64,000 nt of DNA from positions 3,782,001-3,846,000 of the forward strand of contig CP099841.1 in NCBI GenBank assembly GCA_030062745.1. Direction: 5' to 3'. A program made the position numbers and the translations under genes. Under the pieces are notes generated by a model. It was not told the DNA's origin. It saw nothing but the letters and a program-made list of their open reading frames with translations, and made no database searches. Below, piece after piece: positions 33,401 through 45,815 of the stretch. This DNA is from Capitulum mitella (Eukaryota; Arthropoda; Thecostraca; Pollicipedomorpha; Pollicipedidae). Numbering within the stretch: the stretch's first letter is position 1; each line of letters opens with the position of its first letter.

Positions 33401-33825
33401 CACCCTGGCAGGCGACGATCATATGTTCCATTCCTTCACCCCATGTCCTTGATTTAGTACTCCAGGAGTACATAGGGCATTTGTATATGTCTATAACATG
33501 ACATGTGACGTATATGGAAATATTTCCCGCACACAAATAAGCGTTCCAGACTCCAGATACGTAATACAATGAACTGACATTTCCCCAAAACTTGCACCCC
33601 TTCCTATGTGCCCTGGATATGCCCGTGAATTTTGCAAATCGACCTCGTCCTAATATATGTGACAGACCTTCCAGTTGCCAGTGAAATGACGAATTAGAGT
33701 ACAATCGACGATGGAACGTGGTCAGGAAGCTCATACAAATAAACCCCTACTCGTACCCTCATTGAGACCAGCCTATTCCTCCCTTTCCAAAATTTTCAAC
33801 ATTTCTATAAGGGAAATGTAGATCT
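30450..33825. other. Intergenic DNA, no gene recognised
   Basis: About 3.4 kb with only short open frames (up to 169 codons at 33225-33734 on -). None has recognisable motifs, splice-supported extension or family resemblance. I found no tRNA-like or rRNA-like sequence. Confidence 0.45.
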
Positions 33826-34158
33826 GGCTACAGGCTATCGAAAGCTGTTTTCCATTAGGAAATCGGACCAACAGTTTTTGAGATTGTAGGGAAGCAGAAT
33901 CATAGAATCTGCCCCCCCCCCGCGCGGAATCATATGTAGCGGGCAGGAACACGGAATAGGGTTACCAACAGAAAACTCGGCTCCTGCGGTGTTTCCTCAT
34001 CTTCACTCGAAGCTCAATACAGATTACACAAAGAAACGCCACACAATTCCCTACCACGTTAAATGCCGGGCAGATTCTGCGATTCTGTCCTTCCCCGCAA
34101 CCTCGAAAACTGTTGGTCCGATTCCCCAGTGGAAAATAGCGTTCGACAGCCTGCAGCC
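33826..34158. mobile_element. Foldback element with arms of about 90 bp, upstream of G4
   Basis: 33826-33914 (GGCTACAGGCTATCG...) and 34068-34158 (...CGACAGCCTGCAGCC) are imperfect inverted repeats sharing the block ACTGTTGGTCCGATT. The interior of about 150 bp has no coding capacity. The element ends about 270 bp before the G4 TATA box. It looks like a MITE; I could not identify a target duplication. Confidence 0.6.
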
Positions 34159-34486
34159 AAGACGCCGTTCTACCTTTTAACACATCTCGACGTCCGACAG
34201 TACGCACGAATCCCTTACAGCCATCTGACACTATAACCCCCTCTCCCCATTCCCACCGGCGATGGTCTGAGAGAGGGTCCTCCAGCGGCCCACCGCCAGC
34301 GGAGGGAGGGGGCACGGGGTGAGGCGGGAGTCGCCTCGCCGCGTGCGGAACCCTCCGTGCCGGGTGGGGCCTCGCTCTGCATCGCCAGCGGCGCACAAGG
34401 ACGATGCCATGGCCTCCGCGGCGGGTATAAAAACGCACCCACCGCCAGTGCCGGCATCCAGTCGCGGTCCTCTGCCTGATCACAAC
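34159..34486 (+). promoter_or_regulatory. Promoter region and leader of G4
   Basis: TATAAAAA at 34426-34433 and CATCCAGT with A at 34460, 34 nt after the first T as in all copies. AAGGACGATGCCATGG (34398-34413) matches the conserved upstream block, but the rest of the GC-rich region differs from both A and B types. Leader and start-codon element TGATCACAACATGA (34477-34490) are conserved. Confidence 0.75.
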
Positions 34487-35721
34487 ATGAAGGCCTTTGT
34501 GAGTATGGAGTGCGGAGGCGCCAGTGTGGGAAAGCTTGCGTGAGATTGGTGTGCTCTGCTGCTGTCTACGTATTTAAGGAAGCAGTGTGCTCCTGTGTCC
34601 CTCGTGTTCTGTTCTTTCCATGACGTTGTAAACTCTTACCTGTTGATGTGTTTTGTTACATGTCACGCGGATAATGCAATCTATTTTGAAAATTGAATTT
34701 CACGGTTTGAAAACAGAAGCCTTTTTGTCACGTCTTCTGGTCGTGCACGCCTCAAGTTCCTTTGGAGAAACTATGCTGATAGAGAATATTCTTCTTTCAG
34801 GTGGTGATTGCTGCACTAGCTGTGACGGCGTCTGCCGCCCCCGGCAACTATGCCGCTCTCAGGAGTGCAGCTCTCCCCATTGGCCTGGGCGCCATCGCTG
34901 CCCCGGCGGAGCTCAAGACCATCAAGGTGGATGAGGTGAAGGCTGCTCCCATCGCCCTGAACCATGCTGCCCTCACCTACTCTGCTGGAGCCATCGCCGC
35001 CCCCCTGGGCTACGCCGCCCCTATCGGCTACGCCGCCCCTGCTGCCGTGGCTGTGAAGGCTGCCGCCCCTGTGGAGCTCAAGACCATCAAGGTCGATGAG
35101 GTCAAGGCTGCCCCCGTGGCCTACGCCGCTCCCGTGTCGTACGCCGCCCCTGCTGCCGTTGCTGTGAAGGCTGCCCCTGCCGTGGCCTACGCTGCCCCGG
35201 CCGTCACCTACGCTGCCGCCGCCCCTGCCGTCGTCCGTCAGGAGGTGGAGATCCCCATCACCAAGACGGTCCACTACGCCGACCAGCCCGTCGTCACCGG
35301 ACACACCACCACCATCCACAAGCCGGCCATCGCCGCCCCGGCCATCGCCGCCCCCAGGACCCTCATCGGCAAGACCATCACCAACCCGGCCACCCTTAGC
35401 GTGCAGAAGTACGCCGCCGAGGTGAAGACCGTCAACCACGTGCCCCAGCCGTACGACGTGCCCTACGACGTGCCTGAGCCTTACGCCGTGCCCACCCCCG
35501 TCCACACTGCCCCCGTGGAGGTGAGGAAGCGCGTGTACGCCCCGGCCGCCTACGCCGCCCCGGTGCACGCTGCCCCTGCTGTGGCCGTGGCTGCCCCCGC
35601 TGCCGTCGCTGTGAAGGCTGTCCCTGCTGTGGCCGTGGCTGCCCCCGCTGCCGTCGCTGTGAAGGCTGTCCCTGCTGTGGAACTCAAGTCGGCCTACCTG
35701 GCCCCCGCCCGCAATTGGTAA
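34487..35721 (+). CDS. G4: AAP(A/V)-repeat cuticle-protein-like, secreted, 310 aa
   Basis: Exons 34487-34498 (MKAF) and 34801-35721, with a 302-nt phase-0 intron. Signal peptide MKAFVVIAALAVTASA, mature start APGNYAALRS. This is the shortest open member: it lacks the SAGAYAAP tract and the EFKSIGAEEYNSAP block and has only two C-terminal 16-residue units (AVAVAAPAAVAVKAVP). The non-repetitive core (VVRQEVEIP to RKRVYAPAAY) is conserved. It ends ELKSAYLAPARNW, unlike AHAW of G5-G7. The minimal layout may be close to ancestral or result from repeat loss. A secreted cuticle-matrix role is inferred as for G1. Confidence 0.85.
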
Positions 35722-35900
35722 ATTCGTTTCATCATCAGTCTCAAGCATCCGCAAATTATCGCACTGGTGGACAAATGTAACGTGTTCCAGCTCACGCGGC
35801 GAGCAACGAGTGTTATCGGTGTGATTGGGATATTGCCAGGTCAGTGTGTGGTGCCCAGCCTTGTTGTGATCATCTTCCTCAATATATTTCCATCTTCACT
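35722..35900 (+). promoter_or_regulatory. G4 3' UTR with conserved element and poly(A) signal
   Basis: B-type 3' UTR. CTTGTTGTGATCA at 35860-35872 has one mismatch to the element of other copies, followed by the variant signal AATATA at 35881-35886. Confidence 0.6.
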
Positions 35901-38452
35901 ACCGCTGCTTTGCAATTTATAAAGGATTAGGGACAAGCAAAGAAACCAGGGCAATAATGTAAACACTTGTATGAAGTGCTAGACAATATGTTATCTTCAA
36001 AAATACTTCAAATGCGTCGTTATATATATACCTCTATCTCGTATCAGGTTCATATGAAATTTTCATGTCAAAGTCATATCAAATACGTCGTTTCAATCTA
36101 TGTTATTACGGAAAATCTTCTTGATCTGTATGCTCGAGTGCCATACAATGCACGCGAAAAGAGGAAATGAATTGCTAACGTTTTATACATTGCAGTAATA
36201 CAACCGTTGCCACCAGAGAGGTGAAGAGCCGTCTTTTCCCTTATCCTGGGATTTTGTTTATTACCAAAAAATGCTTCAAATACCTAAAACGACATGCCAG
36301 AAAATGTTAGCATTTCAAGTCATAAAACTCATCAGTGATATCTAACATCCCCAAGTTGTTCGCTTTTGCAGTTCTACCTATGGTAAAAACAACAGCCAGA
36401 CTAATAAAATACCAACCATAAGTGTTTTCAGACAACTCGCAGCAATATGTTAGTATAAATCATCTTGAAAGATTACATGATAACATATATTATCGGAATA
36501 TTTTTCGATCATACATTTGCTTTGCATGAGCGCAATAAAATGATATGCTGTTAAATTTGCAAGATCCGATTCTTTCAAATCTAATACAACCGAAAGCTTT
36601 AATGAACAGTCGATGTCTATTTACAATTCTTAATCCTGTAAAAGTACAGCCACCAATGGAAAAAATATTGTCAAAAAGAAAAATGTAAATACTGCCGAGG
36701 TAGTTCCAACCGGTTCATTATGAAGATGTGGTAACAGTGTGAATGCATGCTGGTCAGGTGGGAAACCTTCCTACACCTATAATTCATTTTTTGTTGCAGT
36801 CTAGATTACACAGGTTTACAGAGGCAGTCACCCAAAATGTTGCAGAATTATTACCATCAACCGTGAACTGCTGAAAAGGCTGAAACGCTAAACCAGCTGA
36901 ATCAGAAGGGCACACCGCCACTTTCTGCACCTTCACATCATCAATATTTATGTGATACCAATCACATCATGCAGGAAAAATATCATTAAAAATCTCAAGA
37001 AAAACACAGTTAATCGACAACAGCAAAAACAGGCGCAGAACATGTCAACCACATGCGAAGTTTTGTCTCTCATGTGGTGCTTGAGGCCCAAATAAAAAAA
37101 TGCACGACCTAGCGAAAAGTGGCAGCACTTGGAGCAATGCACTAAATGTGATGTACATTGAAAATATTTGTACCTAATGACAACAAGTAAACCCAAAATT
37201 TGCAGGTTGGCCAGCACGCAAACGTTTTTGAAACTCAGGGCAGTGGTACTGTATGGGCACCTCATACCCATCGCATGAGATTTCTTCATCCGCCATTGAC
37301 GGGTCCACGCCCCGCTTTGGGCGTGTTCACCCGCTGCCTTCACGACAGAACCTCGTGTTCATCGTTTCGCATACTCCACATTTCCGTACTACTCGTTGTC
37401 GTTACACGCTACAGCGTGGTCAACGACGAACGTTTATCCAATGGTACTGAGTAAACCAGAAGCCTTTATTCGTATTTTGGGGATCACTTTCAAGCCATCT
37501 CACACGTCGTGGACGGATAAAGTACTCGTTTCCAACCTATAAATGTAGCAGGTCCTCGGTCCGCCAGCTTAAGTTATCATCAACCAACGGCAACATCATA
37601 AAAATACACATAGATACATTTAAGACTCGTCTTCGTTACCGAAACCATTCCCGTCCCGTTTTATTATTTTATTACGCATCACTTTGGCTAATATGTCACC
37701 ATCACGTGACAACCAATGCATTACCATTTCAATGCAATTCTGCAACAGAATGAGTACAACGCGAATGCACAGCTAAACAAACATGGGATGCTTTATAAAA
37801 TGGCAGAATCAAGGTCACAATTCAACTTCATATGAAGAGCACTAGACAGCCTCGTCGGAAAATGCGAGGCGTTTGTAACGAGTCCATGATGGGGTCAATG
37901 AGACACTGCTTTGTACATTTGAGCGAGCGCCTACGCCAAGCCCAGCGTCCACACTTTCGCAACAATAGTTTTGGTGACAGCTTGTGATCTGTCAACTCAA
38001 CACGCTGCTCTACTTACACAGGGTACCGCACGATCAATACTCGAATCGATCGGAAGCACCTCACAATTCACCCGCGTGTCATCACTCAAAAACATGGCGC
38101 CCTTGCAGCATCGTGCGCACCAAAATCCGCAAGAATACATCGGGTCATTTATCCGCTGCATCTAAGCTGACACGCTGGCGGGTAATCTATTCCCATTCCA
38201 CGAATCAACCGCGCCACTCGTGACGCTTGGGTTCGAGCTCGGCGCAACAGGGACACCAACACTCGATACCGGTATTTTTCTTATCGCTGTCGAATAAATC
38301 CAGGTGTTAATTGGGAACTCTCTGCAATTTCCTTCGACTGCTTGGTAAAATTTATGCAAAACCTTTGTACAAAGGGTTAACTCGTCATGCGCAGGTGACA
38401 TTGTTTTCAGGGCAGATCTAGATGAGCCTCTGTAACATAGATCATAAACTTC
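35901..38452. other. Intergenic DNA, no gene recognised
   Basis: The first 150 bases match the 3' flanks of G5 and G6, showing shared ancestry of B-type units. The rest holds short open frames only (131 codons at 36948-37343 on - is the longest). No recognised repeat or gene. Confidence 0.45.
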
Positions 38453-39647
38453 TTAACACCGCGCACGACCATGGGTCGGCAGCGATCACGCCCGACTGGG
38501 GGAGGGGAACGGTTGACCGCCCCTTCGACCTCACGAATGGTTGGTCGCATGATGAAAATAATCACACAGCTGGAAAGCTCGTGACATGTAGAGCTCGAAA
38601 CTGGTCTCATTTTTAGTTTTGGATAATGTGTAAGCCATTTACGCCATACATATGTTTTTTCCCTAGCCGACTGCATGAGACCAATAAATGGCCTGAATCT
38701 CAAGGGCTGTGACTAATAACGCATAGGACAAGGCACCAACGCACAGGTGAAGGTCCGCAGATGTCGATACACGTCCAGTTTCTCTGATTTGTTCAATATA
38801 TACGTTGAGTTAAAGACACGGTGATTTTCTCGCCGGTTGTCGGCGGGCACAGCAGCTTTACGCAGTTAGAAATTAACGGGAACTAATTTTCGCGTTTCAT
38901 TATTTTCGCGACAAAAAAACCTATCCATCCAAATTTTATTGATATTAGTGGTCCTTGCGATGGTTTCTCATGCTTAAATTTCGGAAAAGTTCATTAGTTA
39001 CCAATCTACATCATTGGCGGAGCTTTACTCGCGAGAACCTGTTTTTTGCAAAACATGCATTTTTTTAAACGTTCTGAGGTTCTTGATATTACTTGCGTCT
39101 GTGCAGGCCAGTTCTGGTATTTTCTATCCATTATGAGTGATTCATCGCTGATTTTGACGGTGGTACATTTTGGCTCGCAACAGTTATTCGTGATCTGACC
39201 TCAGGTCAATGGCTGGATGGCAGCTAGATCCCTGCATCACTCCACACTAGAAATGCTATGAAAAATTCCACCAATTTTCGAGAAAAGGACGACATGTGTA
39301 AAAAAATGGGCTTCAGCGTAGGTCAATGAACCAGAAAATTCCGAAAAATCTGAGATAGCAGACTTGTTGCGTCTAGCAACCTCTCAGATCCCTGAAAGTA
39401 TTATTGTGATAACTTATTTTCCGAAAAGGTTAGAGCGCGCTAATTTTTTTGGACATAGGTCCGTTTGCCCTAACCTAGGTCAAACACGCCTCTTGATCTG
39501 AGGTCAAACTTTGACACAAGGTGTTAAAATAATGAAACGAAACGTAGACGAAGTTTCCTGGCGCTGCGTTTGTTCTTTCTCTCGCGATCCTGGAAAAACT
39601 TGAGGGGTGCGGTCAACCGTTCCCTCCTCAGTCGTGGGCGGGCTAAT
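38453..39647 (+). mobile_element. Repeat X copy 5
   Basis: TTAA at 38453-38456; the right TTAA is degraded to CTAAT. Full-length relative of X1. The IR1 site has become AGGTCAATGAACC. It is the first X copy of the B-type array; X6 and X7 occupy the equivalent place before G6 and G7. Confidence 0.7.
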
Positions 39648-40208
39648 AGGGTCCGAAAACATTGCTTACTTTTTAGTGGTTAAGACTGATTTCACGAATA
39701 TTTTTGGAGACAGAAATGACCAAACGGCTGTGGAGGAGTTCCCGCGCTTCTGCTTGTGTTAACTTTGTCTTTTGCGCCGCTATCAAGCCCCATTCATTTT
39801 CTAAACTACTACCAGCCCCATGTTACGACGGCTAAATTCAAACGCATCGCATCTCATTTCTAAGGGCGTTTGACTACACTTGCTAGAAATTTGAAAGTTG
39901 CAAGGAGTAGAAACACGCACACACATTAATTTTTACCTGTCTGTGTATTCATGCTTATTTTTCGTAGCCGATTATGTGAAAGACCGGAACACGGACAACA
40001 GACCATTGCCTTGCATATTGGTACTTTATTTGGGTACAGAAGAACCACCTGGAATGTTACATGTTGGCTATTTCTAGGCAGCTAATGCAGAAATAGCCCC
40101 GTCACATCATTTTTCTGTTAAACTTTCCCCGTATTCAAGGACAAAAGCAGGCGGGAATGCAGTCTTGTCACAAATGGTCAAAGTTCACTGGTCGAAGTTC
40201 ATGTGCAT
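39648..40208. other. B-type spacer, no gene recognised
   Basis: Begins with GGGTCCGAAAACATTGCTTAC, also found right after X6 (46771) and X7 (51490). This marks the start of homologous spacer in each B unit. Confidence 0.6.
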
Positions 40209-41423
40209 TTAACCCTATTCCCGGAGGGCTAGACGGTATGGCCGATTCCCGGCGGGAGGGGGATTCGCCCCCCCCCCCCCCGAGATCTCGAGAACTACTC
40301 GTCCGATTTTATCGCAACAAACGACAGTCGATTTGCCATGACGTGAACTACATTTTTATAAAAACAAATTTTGAAAATTTTGAAATGTGTGGATACAGGG
40401 GGCAAAAATATCAAAATAAGGGGTATTTTTGGACTTCTTATAACTCCGTTCTTTTTCGATCGATTTCAATGAAACTGGCATGAATCGAAAGATTATGGAT
40501 AGGGCTTTTACCATGGGTACAAAAATCGGGAATTTTGAGAAAATTCATGGGCGTTCACAGGGTTTCAAAAATAGGAGGATTAGTTTTCTAACAACTGAAT
40601 GAACAAAAGAGGCAAAAACATATTTTTGGCTTCTGCTAGTCATGCTTTGCTAAAGAAGTACAAATCACATCACGTTTGCATAATGTTAACATAGGCGGTG
40701 CCAGGGACATGAAAAAAGGGGAACTGTCATGGACACACGTTCTTCAGATCAACTTGTGACCTTTGAACTTAAATGACCTTCAGCGACCGTGGGATTACTT
40801 GGAATGATCTCGTGTGCATTTGGTATTATCTGTAAACTTTTTCAATCATTTGAATTCACTCTATTAAAAAAAAATCATTTTACGGCTATTGCGATATAGG
40901 GTACGCGCATTGACATTTTAGGTCATAGCTCCGCGACCTGATCTGATATCAAGCTGAAACTTGATACACAAGTAGAGGGCATCGTTCTACGTCATATATA
41001 TTCCGGGTTTGGCATTTGAAAGAACGGCGCTGAAATTATTGCAAACCAACAAATGTTGACTTTTGACCTTGACCTGACCTTGTAAAGTGACCTCAGATGA
41101 GCAAAATTACTTATACACATTGCCCAACTATTTAGCTATACAGCCATATGACGTTTTTAGTTCTATCTTAAAAACTCTGCTTTTGGTAGACATTTCTCTT
41201 TTACCCTCAACAAGGCCAAAAATGGCCTGAGGTGCATCCCAAAAATGCTGCCTGGCTCCGCCCCTAAGCAAAATAGAATTTTGAAATTTTGTCACAGCGC
41301 GTAGAAAGAATGGCTAGGAAAAGTCACCAAGTTTTGTGGAGCTGCGTTAAAAACGCTGGAATTGGCAAGCAAAAAACCCGAGGGGGGCGGATTCAGCCCG
41401 CCCCCTCTCGGGAATAGGGTAAA
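40209..41423. mobile_element. Repeat Z copy 1 (TTAA-associated, non-autonomous)
   Basis: The left end TTAACCCTATTCCCGGAGGG and right end CTCTCGGGAATAGGGTAAAG are inverted repeats. Inner blocks GGGGGATTCGCCCC and GGCGGATTCAGCCCGCC add stems. Units B2 and B3 have the uninterrupted site (GCATTTAAGGCGAGAAG at about 47099 and 52069), so insertion at TTAA is directly seen. No coding capacity; TGACC/GGTCA words are common inside. Confidence 0.75.
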
Positions 41424-42870
41424 GGAGAGAAGTTGGTCAATTGGATTTACCCACGGAGCAAGTATACACGGAACTCATAGTTGTTCGCATGATATGGATA
41501 GGAAACCTGTAGCAGGAGAGTAATTTTACTCACAAGTGGGGGGTAAATACGTGGGCGGATCTCCTCTTCCAAAATCGAGGGTTTTCGAAACCCTAGGTAC
41601 TGGAGTAAACGGCACGGGTTGCCTGCCTGCCTGCCTGATGAAAGTTCTTAGTTTGGATTAACCCCTAGAGTAAGAATATGTCAGAAAGATTAACTTTCAG
41701 AGAAGGGTTAAGATACCCTCGGATTGAGAGTAGATTTTTTCCTATTCCGGGAGTGAAAAACTATTGTTGATTCTCACTCTCTCCATATAGAGAATTAACT
41801 CTGAGCGGAAGTAAAATTGTTTTAGGTGTATGCAACGGTGAATGATATATTCGAATTGTCACATCCCTAAAGACATGTTTTTCTGGCACTGCGAGCAGGT
41901 CGCCTTGTTCCATCCTACTTATAATACTACATAAGTAAAATGCGCCGCAGTCCGTCAGTACCGATAAAGAAACACTCAAGGAGAAAAAACAATTGCAATG
42001 TTGTCGCAATGAACACATGCATAAGTACGACATCATACCAATGGTGCAACCTGAGTAACACGGCAAAAAACCTTGCGAGATGTATTCATGGTGGTGGTGC
42101 AACAGCAAAAAGCTGAAGAGTAAATGTGAAAGCGCAAAACATGATGAACAGTTTTTTGGACGGTTGCAAATGGACCCTTTACAAATGTCCAGAAAGCAAA
42201 TGGCCAGATTTATCAGACTGCTCTGACTTTATTCTCGTCAGTTTCAAGTGAACTTGACCCAGCTGTTGTTTCTGTATTGTACGCTACCTTAGAAGCTCCT
42301 CATATTACTGTCATTATACCCGGATATATCTGCGTAATGTGTCTTGTGACTTTTTGTTTTCTTTTTACGTGCCTTTTGGGGTAATAATTAACTAATTGTC
42401 GTCAAACTGTATCGTTATCAACAAACGGCAATAAATCAACTGAAAAATAGTGGATCCATGAGTACTTAAAAAGCAAACAAACATATCAAAACAAACCAGA
42501 AATACAAAGACGACAAACCGACAACTTTTCCCTTTGTTTTTCTCGCAATTTCTGCAATTAGAAGGATTTTTTCCTGCAAATCATTCATACATAAGCCCTC
42601 GTGCTCTGCTGGTGAAACAAGTTAAAGTTCGTTCTGCACTGCAAAGTATATACAACGAAATTGCAGCAATAATTCTTTCTTGGCAGAATATTATTATCTA
42701 TCTTTTTAACACCACGGAAATATACGGTCCATTGGGTCATGAAATTATTTCATCGTCTATCTCTATCATTTTCATTTCTTCTTTGCATTTTCTTCATGGT
42801 TTTCCAACATATGTTTAAAATCTGAAGCACAGTTCATTCAGTGTTCCGCTCGGTTCAGGCACCTGTCCGA
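41424..42870. other. B-type upstream spacer of G5, no gene recognised
   Basis: Homologous to 47106-48560 and 52076-53570. It includes a GCCTGCCTGCCTGCCTG microsatellite (41621) that varies between units. Short open frames are not kept intact in the other units. Confidence 0.5.
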
Positions 42871-43061
42871 TGCCCGGGGAGAGATATTCTTCCGTTAACG
42901 CCCCGTCCGTGACTGGGCGGGGCCAGGCTGTCTAACCAAGACACCCTCACTGGTCCGCCGGACTGCAGCCTCGCGCAAGGACGGTGCCATGGACGGCCGG
43001 TATATAAGGCCCCACCGCCGTCCCGTCCACATCCAGTCGGAGATCTCTGTCTGATCACAAC
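42871..43061 (+). promoter_or_regulatory. Promoter region and leader of G5
   Basis: TATATAAG at 43001-43008, CATCCAGT with A at 43035 (34 nt). AAGGACGGTGCCATGGAC lies upstream. A conserved GC-rich stretch from about 42885 (GTTAACGCCCCGTCCGTGAC) is shared with G6 and G7 only. Start-codon element TGATCACAACATGA at 43052-43065. Confidence 0.8.
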
Positions 43062-44635
43062 ATGAAGGCCTTTGTGAGTAGACAGAACAATCAGCGGTAT
43101 TTGCTGTACGCTTTAGTGTTCTATTAGTCTAAAGCAAGAAACACATAGCAGTAGGTTTTTCCGATATTGGTACTAAATATTAGATTTCCATAATTTAAGA
43201 CTCATAACTTTGTTTTGCACAACGTTCCTTTGCTTCACTCGATTGCCTGAATCCTTTTAAAGAAAGCTATGGTGGTAGATGAAAAATTTTATATTATCAA
43301 TATTTGATAAGACCAAGAATCAACATTGTCATCCATCTTCAGGTGGTGATTGCTGCACTAGCTGTGACGGCGTCTGCCGCCCCCGGCAACTATGCCGCTC
43401 TCAGGAGTGCAGCTCTCCCCATTGGTCTGGGCGCCATCGCTGCCCCGGCGGAGCTCAAGACCATCAAGGTGGATGAGGTGAAGGCTGCTCCCGTCGCCCT
43501 GAACCACGCTGCCCTCACCTACTCTGCTGGAGCCATCGCCGCCCCCCTGGGCTACGCTGTCCCCGCTGCCGTGGCTGTGAAGGCTGCCGCCCCTGTGGAG
43601 TTCAAGTCCATCGGGGCCGAAGAATACAACTCTGCTCCCGTCACGGCCAACCACGCCGCCGTCGCCTATTCTGCCGGAGCCTACGCCGCTCCCGTGGCCT
43701 ACTCTGCCGGAGCCTACGCCGCCCCCGCGGCCTACTCTGCCGGCGCTTACGCCGCTCCCGTGGCCTACTCTGCCGGCGCCTACGCCGCCCCCGTGAGCTA
43801 CGCCGCCCCCGCTGCCGTGGCTGTGAAGGCTGCCGCCCCTGTGGAGCTCAAGACCATCAAGGTCGATGAGATCAAGGCTGCCCCCGTGGCCTACGCCGCT
43901 CCCGTGTCGTACGCCGCCCCTGCTGCCGTTGCTGTGAAGGCTGCCCCTGCCGTGGCCTACGCTGCCCCGGCCGTCACCTACGCTGCCGCCGCCCCTGCCG
44001 TCGTCCGTCAGGAGGTGGAGATCCCCATCACCAAGACGGTGCACTACGCCGACCAGCCCGTCGTCACCGGACACACCACCACCATCCACAAGCCGGCCAT
44101 CGCTGCCCCGGCCATCGCCGCCCCCAGGACCCTCATTGGCAAGACCATCACCAACCCGGCCACCGTCAGCGTGCAGAAGTACGCCGCCGAGGTCAGGACC
44201 GTCAACCACGTGCCCCAGCCTTACGACGTGCCCTACGACGTGCCTGAGCCGTACGCCGTGCCCACTCCCGTCCACACTGCCCCCGTGGAAGTGAGGAAGC
44301 GCGTGTACGCCCCGGCCGCCTACGCCGCCCCGGTGCACGCTGCCCCTGCTGTGGCCGTGGCTGCCCCCGCTGCCGTCGCTGTGAAGGCTGCCCCTGCCGT
44401 GGCCGTGGCTGCCCCTGCTGCCGTTGCTGTGAAGGCCGTCCCTGCTGTGGCCGTGGCTGCCCCCGCTGCCGTTGCTGTGAAGGCTGCCCCTGCTGTGGCC
44501 GTGGTTGCTCCCGCTGCCGTCGCTGTGAAGGCTGCCCCTGCTGTGGCCGTGGCTGCCCCCGCTGCCGTCGCTGTGAAGGCTGCACCTGCTGTGGAGCTCA
44601 AGTCGGCCTACCTGGCCCCCGCCCACGCCTGGTAA
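43062..44635 (+). CDS. G5: AAP(A/V)-repeat cuticle-protein-like, secreted, 434 aa
   Basis: Exons 43062-43073 and 43343-44635, with a 269-nt phase-0 intron ending ATCTTCAG. Longest member. Signal peptide MKAFVVIAALAVTASA. The repeat region carries four SAGAYAAP units and both ELKTIKVDE blocks (the second as KVDEIKAAP). The conserved core is followed by five 16-residue units (AVAVAAPAAVAVKAAP with VP and VVAP variants) and ELKSAYLAPAHAW. The in-frame sequence upstream of exon 2 (MIRPRINIVIHLQ) is intron, since the splice acceptor and first exon are conserved in all copies. A secreted cuticle structural protein is inferred. Confidence 0.85.
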
Positions 44636-44815
44636 ATTCGTTTCATCACCAGTCTCCAGCATCCGCAAATTATCCGACTGGTGGACAAATGTGACGTGTT
44701 GCAGCTCACGCGGCGAGCAGCGAGTGTTATCGTTGTCATTGGGATATTGCCAGGTCAGTTCGTGGTGCCCAGCCATGTTGTGATCATCTTCCTCAATATA
44801 TTTTCATCTTCATTA
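44636..44815 (+). promoter_or_regulatory. G5 3' UTR with conserved element and poly(A) signal
   Basis: CATGTTGTGATCA at 44774-44786, exact reverse complement of the start-codon region, then AATATA at 44795-44800. Confidence 0.65.
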
Positions 44816-45815
44816 CTGCTGCTTTGCAATTTATAAAGGACTATGGATGAAGAAAGAAACCAGAATGATAATGTAGACGTAGGTAAGAGGTGCTAGATAA
44901 TTTTTCATCTTAAAAACATTTCAAAGCCGTTCTTATGAGCATGTGACGTCTTTTCCATCAACGCCATTACGAACATTTTCATGATCTGTATGTATGGTAC
45001 GAGTGTCATACAAACAGGAAATAAATAGCTAACTGTTATACCTTGTAGGATTACAAACGTTGTCACTTGTGAGGTAAAGAGCCGCCTGTTCCCTGATTGC
45101 AGGTATTTGTCAACTGGCAAAAAAATACCTTGGATACCAGAAACGACCGTAAAACAGTCCTAAATATACACGAGAATCACACTTGTGCTTGATTGGACGC
45201 TTGACTGGAATCGACTCCGACTCAATAACAAGGCAAATTACTCCGAATCCGATTCCAATTCCAGGCAACCAAATACAAGTGGAATCGATTTCGAGTCCAG
45301 TTCCGACGTGACTAAAACTGTCTGGTTACGAATCCGAATCCTATTCAGACAGATAATGCAAGTACAATATAACCATAACGTAATACAGATCAATGTGATC
45401 AATAACAAATTATGGATATATATGCATGTATATAGATATATACGTCCATGCATCATATGCACATACACGATACCAATAAGACGTTAATAATCAGGTAGGT
45501 AAACATATGATACTAATAATCAGGTAGATGAATATATGATATTAATAATAAGGTAGGTCTTCCGTTACCAGGGGTCAATTTTAACTCTATGGCAGCAACC
45601 ATGGATTCCCAATGTAGATCTGTCCTCCCGTTGTTTTAAGCAGGTCCCCTCCCCTATATCTTCTATCAGTTTTAAAGAGGGGAAGAAAGCTTTTAAGATG
45701 GTAAATGATAATCAAATATTAAAAATGAAAATTAACGCAGGTTAAAATAAAGCGGCTAAATGCGTTGACAAAATCATTCGGGGGAACGTTTGGTAGTCAG
45801 GGCCTTGCTGGTCTT
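44816..45815. other. Spacer between G5 and X6, no gene recognised
   Basis: The first 110 bases match other B-type 3' flanks. The remainder is unique in the window, with short TATATG-rich stretches around 45415-45540. No gene. Confidence 0.45.

Noticed and set aside
36948-37343. Possible BED-type zinc finger (HCSKC...LKHHMRDKTSH) on the minus strand
   Set aside because: The His spacing does not fit the BED or C2H2 pattern and nothing around it supports a transposase.
43304-43342. In-frame ATG or near-ATG codons before exon 2 (MIRPRINIVIHLQ in G5-type copies, MQ in G1-type copies)
   Set aside because: This is intron. The conserved four-codon first exon gives a proper signal peptide, and splice sites are present in every copy.
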